DNA of 64,000 nucleotides, taken from Streptomyces sp. APSN-46.1. GTDB taxonomy: Bacteria > Actinomycetota > Actinomycetes > Streptomycetales > Streptomycetaceae. The notes under the pieces were generated by a model that was given only the letters and a program-made list of their open reading frames with translations, had not been told where the DNA came from and searched no databases. Shown in pieces: positions 35,004-43,168 of the stretch. Position 1 is the stretch's first letter, and each line of letters opens with the position of its first letter. The stretch spans positions 1 to 64,000 of the forward strand of contig NZ_JALGRF010000015.1 in NCBI RefSeq assembly GCF_022815725.1. Direction: 5' to 3'. The position numbers were made by a program, and so were the translations under genes.

Positions 35004-35900
35004 TCAGGGAGCCTCGCCCACGCCGGCGGCGCCGCCCGCGTCGACTTCGGCCACGTCGCCGGCGACGACCGCGCCGGTGCCCTTCTTCGACGTCCGCAGC
35101 CGGCCTTCCAGCCAGGACGCGAAGGTGGTGAGGGCGAAGTTCACCACGATGTAGATCAGCGCGATCACGACGAGGGTGGCGATGGTGTTGCTGTAGTTCG
35201 CCGAGATCTGCCGGTTCATGGAGAGCAGTTCCGCGAAGCCGAGCAGGGCGCCGCCGAGCGCGGTGTCCTTGAGGATCACCACGAGCTGGCTGACCAGGGC
35301 CGGCAGCATCGCCGTGACGGCCTGCGGGATCAGCACGTAGACCATGGTCTGGCCCTTGCGCATGCCGATCGCCTTCGCCGCGTCGGTCTGGCCCCTGGGC
35401 AGGGAGAGCACGCCCGCCCGGACGATCTCGGCGATGACGGCCGAGTTGTAGAGGACCAGGCCCGTGACCACGGCGTAGAACGGCCGGATGTCGGAGGGGA
35501 CGTCGAAGAACTGCGGTGCGTACAGGGCGTTGCCGAACAGCATCAGCATCAGCACCGGGATGGCACGGAAGAACTCCACCCACGCGCCGACCGGCCCCCG
35601 CACCCAGGCGTGGTCGGACAGCCGGCCGATGCCCAGCAGTGCGCCCAGCGGGAGGGCGATCACCATGGAGAGTGCGCCGGCCTTGAGGGTCTCCGTCAGG
35701 CCGGGGATCAGGTACGTGGTCCAGACCTGGCTGTCGGTGACGAAGGGGGACCACTTGTCGGCGTCGAGCTGGCCCTTCTCGCCCATGAGGGACAGCGCCC
35801 ACCACAGGACGAGCCCGAACAGGACGACGAAGATCCCGCTGTAGATCCAGTTGCGCGCCTTGGCCTTGGGGCCCGGCGCGTCGTACAGCACGGAGGTCAT
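35004..35900 (-). CDS. gluD: Glutamate ABC transporter permease GluD
   Basis: 298 aa from ATG 35900, overlapping the gluC stop by four bases. HisM/GlnP-family permease: a first helix WIYSGIFVVLFGLVLWWAL, a short extracytoplasmic segment, then the family core LIPGLTETLKAGALSMVIALPLGALLGIGRLS and the ATPase-contact loop with EIVRAGVLSLPRGQTDAAKAIGMRKGQTMVYVLIPQA. The C-terminal 35 residues are polar and Ala/Gly/Val-rich. It pairs with GluC to form the channel of the GluABCD glutamate importer. Confidence 0.95.
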   Translation of the reverse strand: MTSVLYDAPGPKAKARNWIYSGIFVVLFGLVLWWALSLMGEKGQLDADKWSPFVTDSQVWTTYLIPGLTETLKAGALSMVIALPLGALLGIGRLSDHAWVRGPVGAWVEFFRAIPVLMLMLFGNALYAPQFFDVPSDIRPFYAVVTGLVLYNSAVIAEIVRAGVLSLPRGQTDAAKAIGMRKGQTMVYVLIPQAVTAMLPALVSQLVVILKDTALGGALLGFAELLSMNRQISANYSNTIATLVVIALIYIVVNFALTTFASWLEGRLRTSKKGTGAVVAGDVAEVDAGGAAGVGEAP

Positions 35901-36571
35901 CGCTTCACCGCCACTCGCTTGGAAACCCAGCCCAGCAGGAGGCCGGTGGGCAGGGTCAGCAGGACGAAGCCGAGGGCGAAGATCGCGAAGACGGCGAAGA
36001 CTGCCTGCGCCTCGTTCTCGAGCATTTCCTTCATCAGCAGGGCCGCTTCGGCCACGCCGATGGTCGCCGCCACCGTGGTGTTCTTGGTGAGTGCGATCAG
36101 TACGTTGGTGAGCGGTGCGACGACCGCCCGGAAGGCCTGGGGGAGCACGATCAGGGTGAGCACCTGGAAGAAGCTCAGCCCCAGCGCGCGGGCCGCCTCG
36201 GCCTGGCCGACGGGCACGGTGTTGATACCGGAGCGCAGGGCCTCGCAGACGAAGGTTCCGGTGTAGGCGATCAGTCCGAGGACCGCGAGCCGGAAGCCGG
36301 TCTCCTTGAACGTGTCGCCGCCCAGATTGATACCGAGGGTCTGGCTGAGGCCCAGCGAGCAGCCGATGATCAGCAAGGTCAGCGGCGTATTGCGCACGAC
36401 GTTGACGTACGCGGTGCCGAAGCCCCGCAGCAGCGGGACCGGACTGACCCGCATCCCGGCCAGGACGGTGCCCCAGATCAAGGATCCGGCCGCCGAATAG
36501 AGGGTGAGCTGAACCGTCACCCAGAAGGCTCCGAGCACGTCGTACTGCCCGGAATCAAGAAAATCGAACAC
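35897..36571 (-). CDS. gluC: Glutamate ABC transporter permease GluC
   Basis: 224 aa from GTG 36571 (MFDFLDSGQYDVLGAFWVTVQLTLYSAAGSLIWGTVLAGMRVSP). Five membrane helices and the EAA loop EALRSGINTVPVGQAEAARALGLSFFQVLTLIVLPQAFR define a polar amino acid permease. The stop overlaps the gluD start (ATGA), so the two channel subunits are translationally coupled. It is separated from gluB by an 83-bp gap with a strong hairpin that probably lowers expression of the permeases relative to the binding protein. Confidence 0.95.
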   Translation of the reverse strand: MFDFLDSGQYDVLGAFWVTVQLTLYSAAGSLIWGTVLAGMRVSPVPLLRGFGTAYVNVVRNTPLTLLIIGCSLGLSQTLGINLGGDTFKETGFRLAVLGLIAYTGTFVCEALRSGINTVPVGQAEAARALGLSFFQVLTLIVLPQAFRAVVAPLTNVLIALTKNTTVAATIGVAEAALLMKEMLENEAQAVFAVFAIFALGFVLLTLPTGLLLGWVSKRVAVKR

Positions 36572-36600
36572 GATGCCCTGCGCTCTCCCCAGGATGGCCG

Positions 36601-36647
36601 GTGAGGTGCGCCGCCGCCCGCGGCAGGCGGGCGGCGACGCTCCTCAC
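36601..36647 (-). promoter_or_regulatory. Intercistronic hairpin between gluB and gluC
   Basis: Outer arms GTGAGG / CCTCAC and inner arms CGCCGCCCGC / GCGGGCGGCG around a 5-nt loop. It lies 8 bases after the gluB stop on the minus strand. Such hairpins after binding-protein genes stabilise the upstream message and partly stop transcription, giving an excess of binding protein. Confidence 0.75.
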
Positions 36648-36654
36648 CGATGAA

Positions 36655-37503
36655 TCAGCTGCCTTCGGTGATCTGCGGGGCCGGCTCGGCCTTGTAGCCG
36701 GCGGGGCCGAGGTTCGTGTCCACCGCCTTCTGCCAGGCGCCGTCCGCGACCATCTTCTTGAGCGCCGCGTTGATCTTGGTCTGGAGCTCCTTGTCGCCCT
36801 TCTTCAGACCGATGCCGTAGTTCTCGTTGCTCAGGCTCAGCCCGACCAGCTTGAACTTGCCCTTGTTCTTCTCCTGCGCCGCGTAGCCGGCCAGGATCGA
36901 GTTGTCCGTGGTCAGGGCGTCGACGGCCTTGTTCTCCAGGCCGGTCAGGCACTCGGAGTAGCCGCCCTGCTCCAGCAGGTCGGCCTCGGGGGCCAGCTTG
37001 GTCTTGACGTTCTGCGCCGAGGTGGAGCCGGTGACCGAGCAGAGCTTCTTCTTGTTCAGGTCCTCGGCCTTGGTGATGCTCGTGTCGTCGGCGCGGACCA
37101 GCAGGTCCTGGTGCGCGAGGAAGTACGGGCCGGCGAAGTCGACCTTCTCCTTGCGCTTGTCGTTGATCGAGTACGTCGCGACGATGAACTTCACGTCGCC
37201 GTTCGCGATCAGGTTCTCGCGCTCGGCGCTGACGGCCTGCTTGAACTCGATCTGGTTCGGCTCGTAGCCGAGCTCCTTGGCCACGTACGTGGCCACGTCG
37301 ACGTCGAAGCCCGTGTACTTGCCGTCCGGGGTCTTCAGGCCGAGACCGGGCTGGTCGAACTTGATGCCGACGACGATCTTGTCCTTGGCGCCACCGGTCG
37401 CACCGGTGTCACTGCTCTTGTCGCTGCTGCCGCCACAGGCGGTCGCGGTCAGGGAAAGGGCGACGGCGACGGCCGCGGCCGCAGCGGCCTTGGAGATCTT
37501 CAT
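36655..37503 (-). CDS. gluB: Glutamate-binding lipoprotein GluB
   Basis: 282 aa from ATG 37503. Signal peptide with lipobox TATAC and lipid-modified C23, then a Gly/Ser/Asp linker. The mature part is a family 3 solute-binding protein: DKIVVGIKFDQPGLGLKTPDGKYTGFDVDVATYVAKELGY, a ligand-site FIVATYSINDKRKEKVDFAGPYF, and C-terminal ALKKMVADGAWQKAVDTNLG. A cysteine pair (KLCSV, SECLT) probably forms a disulfide. It captures glutamate outside the membrane for GluC/GluD. It lies 118 bp after gluA and 83 bp before gluC in a gluABCD operon. Confidence 0.95.
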   Translation of the reverse strand: MKISKAAAAAAVAVALSLTATACGGSSDKSSDTGATGGAKDKIVVGIKFDQPGLGLKTPDGKYTGFDVDVATYVAKELGYEPNQIEFKQAVSAERENLIANGDVKFIVATYSINDKRKEKVDFAGPYFLAHQDLLVRADDTSITKAEDLNKKKLCSVTGSTSAQNVKTKLAPEADLLEQGGYSECLTGLENKAVDALTTDNSILAGYAAQEKNKGKFKLVGLSLSNENYGIGLKKGDKELQTKINAALKKMVADGAWQKAVDTNLGPAGYKAEPAPQITEGS

Positions 37504-37621
37504 GGTGAACTTCCCTCGGATGAGACGTTGTTGAACGACGAGCGACGCTTACGGCGTACGCGCGGCCGACAGGAACCGTTCCGGCGGTGATCCGCATACG
37601 GATGACTACCAGACGAGACCC

Positions 37622-38407
37622 TCAGTGGTGCAGGATCTTCGACAGGAAGTCCTTGGCGCGATCACTGCGCGGGTTGCTGAAGAACTGCTCGGGGGTGGCC
37701 TCTTCGACGATCTTTCCGTCGGCCATGAAGACGACCCGGTTGGCCGCAGAGCGGGCGAAGCCCATCTCGTGCGTGACGACCACCATGGTCATCCCCTCGC
37801 GGGCGAGCTGCTGCATGACCTCCAGCACCTCGTTGATCATCTCCGGGTCGAGCGCCGAGGTGGGCTCGTCGAAGAGCATCACCTTCGGCTCCATGGCCAG
37901 CGCGCGGGCGATCGCCACGCGCTGCTGCTGGCCGCCGGAGAGCTGCGCCGGGTACTTGTCGGCCTGCGAGCCGACGCCGACCCGGTCCAGCAGGGCCACC
38001 GCCTTCGCGTGGGCCGCGGCCTGGTCGGTCTTGCGGACCTTGAGCTGGCCCAGCATGACGTTCTGGAGCACCGTCTTGTGCGCGAACAGGTTGAACGACT
38101 GGAAGACCATGCCGACGTCGGCGCGCAGCCGGGCCAGTTCCCTGCCCTCCGAGGGCAGTTCCTTGCCGTCGAGCGTGATGGTGCCCGAGTCGATGGTCTC
38201 CAGACGGTTGATCGTCCGGCACAGCGTGGACTTGCCCGATCCCGAGGGACCGATCACGACGACTACCTCACCGCGGGCAATGCTCAGATCGATGTCCTGA
38301 AGCACGTGCAGCGCGCCGAAGTGCTTGTTGACGTTGCTCAGCACGACCAGGTCGTCCGCGGCACCGGCCGCGTCCTGCACGTCCTTGGTCACTGATACTC
38401 CGCTCAT
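37622..38407 (-). CDS. gluA: Glutamate ABC transporter ATP-binding protein GluA
   Basis: 261 aa from ATG 38407; GTG 38392 has the better-spaced GGAG (7 nt) and is a real alternative (256 aa). Walker A GPSGSGKST, Q-loop VFQSFNLF, signature LSGGQQQR, Walker B VMLFDEPTSALDP and H-loop VVTHEMGF are all present, as in GlnQ/HisP. It powers import through GluC/GluD. First gene of gluABCD. The first 20 residues are a non-conserved acidic leader. Confidence 0.95.
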   Translation of the reverse strand: MSGVSVTKDVQDAAGAADDLVVLSNVNKHFGALHVLQDIDLSIARGEVVVVIGPSGSGKSTLCRTINRLETIDSGTITLDGKELPSEGRELARLRADVGMVFQSFNLFAHKTVLQNVMLGQLKVRKTDQAAAHAKAVALLDRVGVGSQADKYPAQLSGGQQQRVAIARALAMEPKVMLFDEPTSALDPEMINEVLEVMQQLAREGMTMVVVTHEMGFARSAANRVVFMADGKIVEEATPEQFFSNPRSDRAKDFLSKILHH

Positions 38408-38704
38408 CGGCTCTTGCTCCGTCCTCCTCGGTTGGGAGGACAGTAGTGAGACGGCGCGCACACCGTCATCACATCTGAGGGAGAATTGAGCATAACGATA
38501 CGGCCTCGCCCGGATACGCTCCGTGGACGAGGCCGCGCCCGCCGGCCCCAAAGGGTCGTACCGGGTGCATAACGGAAGGCGCGCGGGCCCCGTACCCCCT
38601 TGACGTGGGACTCTCCATCGGCATGGATGCAGGGTGGCCTGTGAACGGACCGTGAACGGGCAAAGATCGACGACCTCACGGATCTCGAAGAACTCGAAGA
38701 TCCG
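38408..38704. other. Divergent gluA / response-regulator intergenic region
   Basis: This 297-bp stretch holds no credible gene. It must contain the gluA promoter (minus) and the two-component promoter (plus). Visible signals are the 11-bp direct repeat at 38641-38658 and an AT-richer patch near 38478-38502 that could hold a gluA -10 (TATCGT or TATGCT on the minus strand). No confident -35/-10 pair could be set for either direction. Confidence 0.6.
38641..38658. promoter_or_regulatory. 11-bp-spaced direct repeat (PHO-box-like, GTGAACGG twice)
   Basis: GTGAACGG-ACC-GTGAACGG on the plus strand reads as GTTCAC-N5-GTTCAC on the minus strand. OmpR-family regulators bind 11-bp direct repeats, and the Streptomyces PhoP box is built from GTTCACC-like units of that spacing. 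It lies 91-108 bp before the OmpR-type gene at 38749 and about 235 bp before gluA. Confidence 0.5.
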
Positions 38705-38752
38705 ATGAACCTCGAAGACCTCGAGGAAGACGACGGAAGGGGGACGCAGTGA
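38705..38752 (+). other. Acidic 15-codon upstream ORF coupled to the response regulator
   Basis: ATG 38705 encodes MNLEDLEEDDGRGTQ and stops at TGA 38750-38752, which overlaps the GTG start at 38749 (GTGA). The DNA is made of CTCGAAGA-like repeats. The same frame is open, acidic and without a start codon back to 38645. It could be a coupling peptide for translation of the regulator or only chance; no good Shine-Dalgarno sequence precedes it. Confidence 0.35.
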
Positions 38753-39474
38753 GACTGCTGCTCGTCGAGGACGACGACCACGTCGCCGCCGCACTGTCCG
38801 CGATCCTCGCCCGGCACGGCTTCCAGGTGACCCACGCCCGCAACGGCGAGGAGGCGCTCCAGGCCCTGCTGCCCGCCGGCGCCCCGGCCTGCGCCTCTTC
38901 CTACGGGGTGATCCTGCTCGACCTCGGACTGCCCGACCAGGACGGCTACGAGGTGTGCGGCAAGATCCGCAAGCGCACCGCGACGCCCGTCATCATGGTG
39001 ACCGCGCGGGCCGACGTACGCTCCCGGATCCACGGCCTGAACATGGGCGCCGACGACTACGTGGTCAAGCCCTACGACACCGGTGAACTCCTCGCGCGGA
39101 TCCACGCCGTCGCCCGGCGCACCGGCGCCTCCGACGAGACGGCGGCCGGCGGGACGGGCGCCGCCGGCGAGCCCGGAACGGTCCGGCTCGGACCCGTCAG
39201 CATCGAGCTGCCCACCCGCCGGGTCAGCGTGGACGGAGCCGACGTACCGCTCACCCGCAAGGAATTCGACCTGCTGGCCCTGCTCGCGCAGCGCCCCGGC
39301 GTGGTCTTCCGCCGCGAGCAGATCATCAGCGAGGTGTGGCGCACCAGCTGGGAGGGCACCGGCCGGACCCTTGAGGTCCACGTCGCCTCGCTGCGCTCCA
39401 AGCTGCGCATGCCGGCGCTCATCGAGACCGTCCGCGGGGTGGGCTACCGGCTCGTCACCCCGGCCGCCCCCTAA
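38749..39474 (+). CDS. OmpR/PhoB-family response regulator
   Basis: 241 aa from GTG 38749, with GGAAGGGGGAC upstream. Receiver domain 1-120: acidic pocket VEDDD, phospho-acceptor D58 in ILLDLGLPDQDG, Thr in MVTARAD and Lys in VVKPYD. After a Gly/Ala/Thr linker (about 125-145) comes a winged-helix trans-reg C domain (about 145-238, SVDGADVPLTRKEFDLLALLAQRPGVVFRREQIISEVW...LRSKLRMP...IETVRGVGYRLV). The sensor kinase follows 12 bp later. It is divergent from gluABCD and is a candidate regulator of it; that link is only positional. Confidence 0.94.
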   Translation: MRLLLVEDDDHVAAALSAILARHGFQVTHARNGEEALQALLPAGAPACASSYGVILLDLGLPDQDGYEVCGKIRKRTATPVIMVTARADVRSRIHGLNMGADDYVVKPYDTGELLARIHAVARRTGASDETAAGGTGAAGEPGTVRLGPVSIELPTRRVSVDGADVPLTRKEFDLLALLAQRPGVVFRREQIISEVWRTSWEGTGRTLEVHVASLRSKLRMPALIETVRGVGYRLVTPAAP

Positions 39475-39486
39475 CGGGCCCCCGTC

Positions 39487-40911
39487 GTGCGCGCCCGGCT
39501 GCTCCCGCTGCTCGTCGTCCTGATGGCGGGCGTGCTGCTCGCGCTCGGATTCCCGCTCGCCGTCGCCCTGGCGGCCGGTCAGCAGCAGCGCGTCGTCGTG
39601 GACCGGATCGACGACAGCGCCCGCTTCGCCGCCCTCGCCCAGTTCGTCGTCGACGCCGAGGGCTCCGGCGCCTCCGGAGCCGATGAGCGCCTCCAGACCC
39701 TCCAGCACGAACTCGCCCGCTACCAGGAGCTGTACGGCATCCGGGTGGGCATCTTCTACCGCGACGACAACGCCATGGCCCGGGCCCCCGGCTGGTGGGA
39801 GCTGCCAGCCTCCGGGGAGGGCCGGCGGGCCTTCGAGGAGGCCCTCGCCGGGCGCCGCAGCCACGACCCCGCCCAGGTGTGGCCCTGGCAGACCCACGGC
39901 AAGCTCCTCGTCGCCTCCCCGGTCGTCCTCGACGGGGACGTGGTCGCCGTCGTCGCCACCGAATCGCCCACCGATCAGATGCGCGCCCGGATCCTGGAGG
40001 GCTGGCTGTTCATCGTGGCCGGTCTCGCCGCCGCCATGCTGCTCGCCTTCGGCGCCGCCCTGCGCCTCACCACCTGGGTGCTCAAGCCCGTCCAGACGCT
40101 GGACGCCGCCGCCCACGGCATCGCCACCGGGCGGATGAACTCCCGCGTCGCGGTGGCGAGCGGGCCGCCGGAACTCCGGCGCCTGGCCCGTTCGTTCAAC
40201 GAGATGGCCGACAACGTCGAAGAGGTACTGGAACAGCAGCGGGCGTTCGTCGCGGACGCCTCCCACCAGCTGCGCAACCCGCTCGCCGCGCTGCTCCTGC
40301 GCATCGAGCTGCTCGCCCTCGAACTGCCCGAGGGGAACGAGGAGATCGCCTCCGTGCGCACCGAGGGCAAACGCCTCGCCCAAGTCCTGGACGACCTGCT
40401 GGACCTGGCGCTCGCCGAGCACGCCTCCGCCGAGATCAGCCTCACCGACATCGGCGCGCTGACCGCCGAGCGCGTGGCAGCCTGGCGGCCCTTCGCCGAG
40501 GAGAAGGGCGTACGGCTCACCGAGACGGGCCGGGCCGCCGTCACCGGCTGGGCCGACCCCATCGCCCTGTCCAGCGCTCTCGACGCCGTCATCGACAACG
40601 CCCTCAAGTTCACCCCTGAGGGAGAGGAGGTCGAGGTGTCGGTCTCGGCGGAGGGGCGCTCCGTCCGCGTCGTCGTCGCCGACCGGGGCCCCGGCCTGAC
40701 CGACGAGGAGCTGCAGCGCGTCGGCGACCGCTTCTGGCGCAGCGGCCGCCACCAGAACATCAAGGGCTCCGGCCTCGGCCTCTCCATCTCCCGCGCGCTG
40801 CTCGCCGCGGGCGGCGGGTCCCTCGCCTACGAGACGAACCCGCCGCACGGGCTGCGCGTGACGGTGTCCGTCCCGCGCACCGACCCGCACACTGACCCGT
40901 ACTCCGCCTGA
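39487..40911 (+). CDS. Sensor histidine kinase
   Basis: 474 aa from GTG 39487. Helix 1 (LLPLLVVLMAGVLLALGFPLAVALAAG) and helix 2 (about 178-202, GWLFIVAGLAAAMLLAFGAAL) bracket an external sensor domain of about 150 residues. HAMP is at about 205-250. HisKA follows with phospho-acceptor H260 in FVADASHQLRNPLAALL, then N box VIDNALKF, G1 ADRGPGLTDEE and G2 GSGLGLSIS. It is the partner of the preceding OmpR-type regulator. The S-H-Q-L-R-N-P motif matches the phosphatase-competent HisKA type. Signal unknown; the adjacent glutamate transporter is a hint. It converges with the GH85 gene, 12 bp apart. Confidence 0.94.
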   Translation: MRARLLPLLVVLMAGVLLALGFPLAVALAAGQQQRVVVDRIDDSARFAALAQFVVDAEGSGASGADERLQTLQHELARYQELYGIRVGIFYRDDNAMARAPGWWELPASGEGRRAFEEALAGRRSHDPAQVWPWQTHGKLLVASPVVLDGDVVAVVATESPTDQMRARILEGWLFIVAGLAAAMLLAFGAALRLTTWVLKPVQTLDAAAHGIATGRMNSRVAVASGPPELRRLARSFNEMADNVEEVLEQQRAFVADASHQLRNPLAALLLRIELLALELPEGNEEIASVRTEGKRLAQVLDDLLDLALAEHASAEISLTDIGALTAERVAAWRPFAEEKGVRLTETGRAAVTGWADPIALSSALDAVIDNALKFTPEGEEVEVSVSAEGRSVRVVVADRGPGLTDEELQRVGDRFWRSGRHQNIKGSGLGLSISRALLAAGGGSLAYETNPPHGLRVTVSVPRTDPHTDPYSA

Positions 40912-40923
40912 CGGGCCCGCGGA

Positions 40924-43095
40924 TCAGGCCCAGACGAGGGTGGTGCGGGCCGGACCGGAGACCGCGTACAGCTCGTCCACGGCCCGGACCTCGAAGGCGG
41001 CCGCACGCTCCCGGCCGGCGCGTTCGACGGCGGGGAGGTAGAGCGCCGTGCCGCAGGTGCCGCCGAGGAAACGGCGGGCGCCGTCGGGCAGGACGCGGGA
41101 CACCTCGTAGTGGCGGACCGGCCCGGGCGCGCGGCGCCAGGACAGTCGGAGCGAGGCCTCGCCGTTCGCCTGGGCCGAGGCGTCCACGGTCAGGACACCC
41201 GGCGGGGCCGGATGCCGCAGGCGGTTCCCGTCGTGCACCGACAGGGCACCGAGCCGCCAGGACACGGGCCCTGTGCCGCGCGAGGTGACTCGTACAGCCA
41301 GGGCGTACGCGGTCGCCCCGGGTGGCGAGGCGATCCGGACCCGGGAAGTCCGCCAGCCGCCCCGTCCCGTGCCCGAGGTCCGCGCCCCGCGCCAGGTGTA
41401 CGGGACCGGGCCGCCCGGGGCGGACGGCTCGCGCAGGGCCACGCCGACCTCCACGGCCACCGCGCCCGACTCGGTGGCGTGGACCAGCTCCAGGACCGTG
41501 GATCCGGTGAGCGGCAGGCGGGTGCGGTGCAGCCCGATGACCGCCGGCGCGGTGAGCCCGCCCGCCACGAGCAGGCTGGAGCCGCCGCGCCAGGCCCGTG
41601 CGAAGTCCAGGGTGACGGAGGGGCGTTCCCCGGCGGTGTCCACCACCCAGCGGCGGCCCGGGAGCCGGTCCTGGAGGCCGAGATGGTTCCAGGGCGTGTC
41701 CGAGGTGACCTCCCCGTCCTCGAACCAGCGCTCGCCGTGCCCGGTGTTGAACGCGCAGCCGAAGGGGAGCGCGGCGACGGTGGAGCGGTCGGCGACGGCG
41801 GTGGCGGGCGCGCGCCAGGCGGCCACGGGTGCGGCCTCGGCCTCGGGTGCGGGCCGGGACGGGTCCAGGGACTCCCCCGTCCAGAACCGGTCGTCGGCGC
41901 GGTGGAAGGCGCCGGGGGAGCGGTCGGTGAGGTGGTTCAGGGTCCACTCGGGACGGTAGAAGCCGTAGCTGACGATGTGATCGCGGTCGCGCGGGACGAT
42001 CGCGTCCCAACGGACGCTGGAGTTCCAGCCGTTGGACTCGGTGTCCACGGCCGCCCACAGCTCGTGGCGGGTGCGGCCGAGGCGGTCGGCGAGCGCGCCG
42101 GATTCGGCCAGCGTCCCGGGGGTCCAGCGGAAGTCCACGAACATCGTGTCCGCGACCCGGCCCGCCCGGTCCTCGAAGAACTCCTGGTTGAGCGCGTTGA
42201 GCGCGCCCTGCCAGCCGACCCGGCCGGTGCTGTTCATGGCGTCGTACCAGGTGATCCGCAGGTCGTGCGGGGCTCCGGCCGCCCGCAGGGCGCGCAGGAA
42301 CTCCCGCATCCGGGTGGCGAGCGCGCTGTCGCCGCCCTCGGTCTCGGCGTTGACGAACCAGCCGTCGAAGCCGTACGCCGTCGCCACCTGTACGAGTTTC
42401 TCGGCGAGCGGGAACCGGCCGAGGGCGTCCCGCTGGACCAGGTCCCGGGTCCACTGGAGGTCGCCGCCGTACGGGACGGGCGGCAGGAACACGTTGCCCA
42501 GCACCCGGACCCCGTTGCGGTGGGCGGCGTCGATGACGGGAGCGTTCGGTGCGAGCACGATGCCTTCGCCGGAGGAGCCGCCCCAGAACACCAGTTCGTC
42601 GAGGTACGCCCAGTGCGTGAGCGCGTAGTAGTCGGCGGTCGGGGAACCCTGGGACGGGTTCCGTGCGGTCGGCCCGAAGGAGACGAGCGAGGCGATCCTG
42701 GCCTGCCCGGTGCGGGCTGCGGGGTGCGGCGGGACGGGGGTGAAGCGCGGCGCGAGCGGGACGGTCGCGGTGTTGTGGGCGAGGTCGGGGTCCGACTCCG
42801 GGGTCCAGCGCAGCAGGGAGCGCCACACGATGCCCGGGCCGGGGGTGCCGCCGCTGGGGAGGGAGTCCGGGAACCAGTAGGAGGCGTACGGGGCCAGGTC
42901 GGGCGGGGTCGCCGGGGCGGGGGCGGTGGCGGCCGGGCCGGCGGTGGCCGGTGAGGGTATGCCCAGCAGGGCGGCGCCCCCCGCCCCGGCCCCGGCGGCC
43001 AGCAGGGCGCGCCGGGCCGGAGGTATCGGAGGTACCGGAGGTAACGGACGGCGGCGAGCGGTACGAGGGACGACGCCGTTGTCGGTCTCGGACAT
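40924..43095 (-). CDS. Secreted GH85 endo-beta-N-acetylglucosaminidase
   Basis: 723 aa from ATG 43095. Twin-arginine-like N-terminus (PPARRALLAAGAGAGGAALLG) ending near ATAGPA. The catalytic barrel (about 65-400) has YASYWFPDSLP, WAYLDELVFWGG and YGFDGWFVNAETEGG, which gives the GH85 Asn/Glu catalytic pair N249 and E251 (N-x-E, substrate-assisted), then ITWYDAMNSTGRVGWQGALN. Beta-sandwich domains and a fibronectin-III-like C-terminus (APPGVLTVDASAQ...YEVSRVLPDGARRFLGG) follow. ENGases of this family cut between the two GlcNAc residues of N-glycans. It probably forms a transcription unit with the GH5-like gene 73 bp upstream. Confidence 0.93.
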   Translation of the reverse strand: MSETDNGVVPRTARRRPLPPVPPIPPARRALLAAGAGAGGAALLGIPSPATAGPAATAPAPATPPDLAPYASYWFPDSLPSGGTPGPGIVWRSLLRWTPESDPDLAHNTATVPLAPRFTPVPPHPAARTGQARIASLVSFGPTARNPSQGSPTADYYALTHWAYLDELVFWGGSSGEGIVLAPNAPVIDAAHRNGVRVLGNVFLPPVPYGGDLQWTRDLVQRDALGRFPLAEKLVQVATAYGFDGWFVNAETEGGDSALATRMREFLRALRAAGAPHDLRITWYDAMNSTGRVGWQGALNALNQEFFEDRAGRVADTMFVDFRWTPGTLAESGALADRLGRTRHELWAAVDTESNGWNSSVRWDAIVPRDRDHIVSYGFYRPEWTLNHLTDRSPGAFHRADDRFWTGESLDPSRPAPEAEAAPVAAWRAPATAVADRSTVAALPFGCAFNTGHGERWFEDGEVTSDTPWNHLGLQDRLPGRRWVVDTAGERPSVTLDFARAWRGGSSLLVAGGLTAPAVIGLHRTRLPLTGSTVLELVHATESGAVAVEVGVALREPSAPGGPVPYTWRGARTSGTGRGGWRTSRVRIASPPGATAYALAVRVTSRGTGPVSWRLGALSVHDGNRLRHPAPPGVLTVDASAQANGEASLRLSWRRAPGPVRHYEVSRVLPDGARRFLGGTCGTALYLPAVERAGRERAAAFEVRAVDELYAVSGPARTTLVWA

Positions 43096-43168
43096 GCGGA
43101 GCTCCTCGGTCGGTTGGGGGCGGGGGGTTGGTGGTGGCCGGGTTGGCCGGGCCCGGGCGGCGGCGGGT

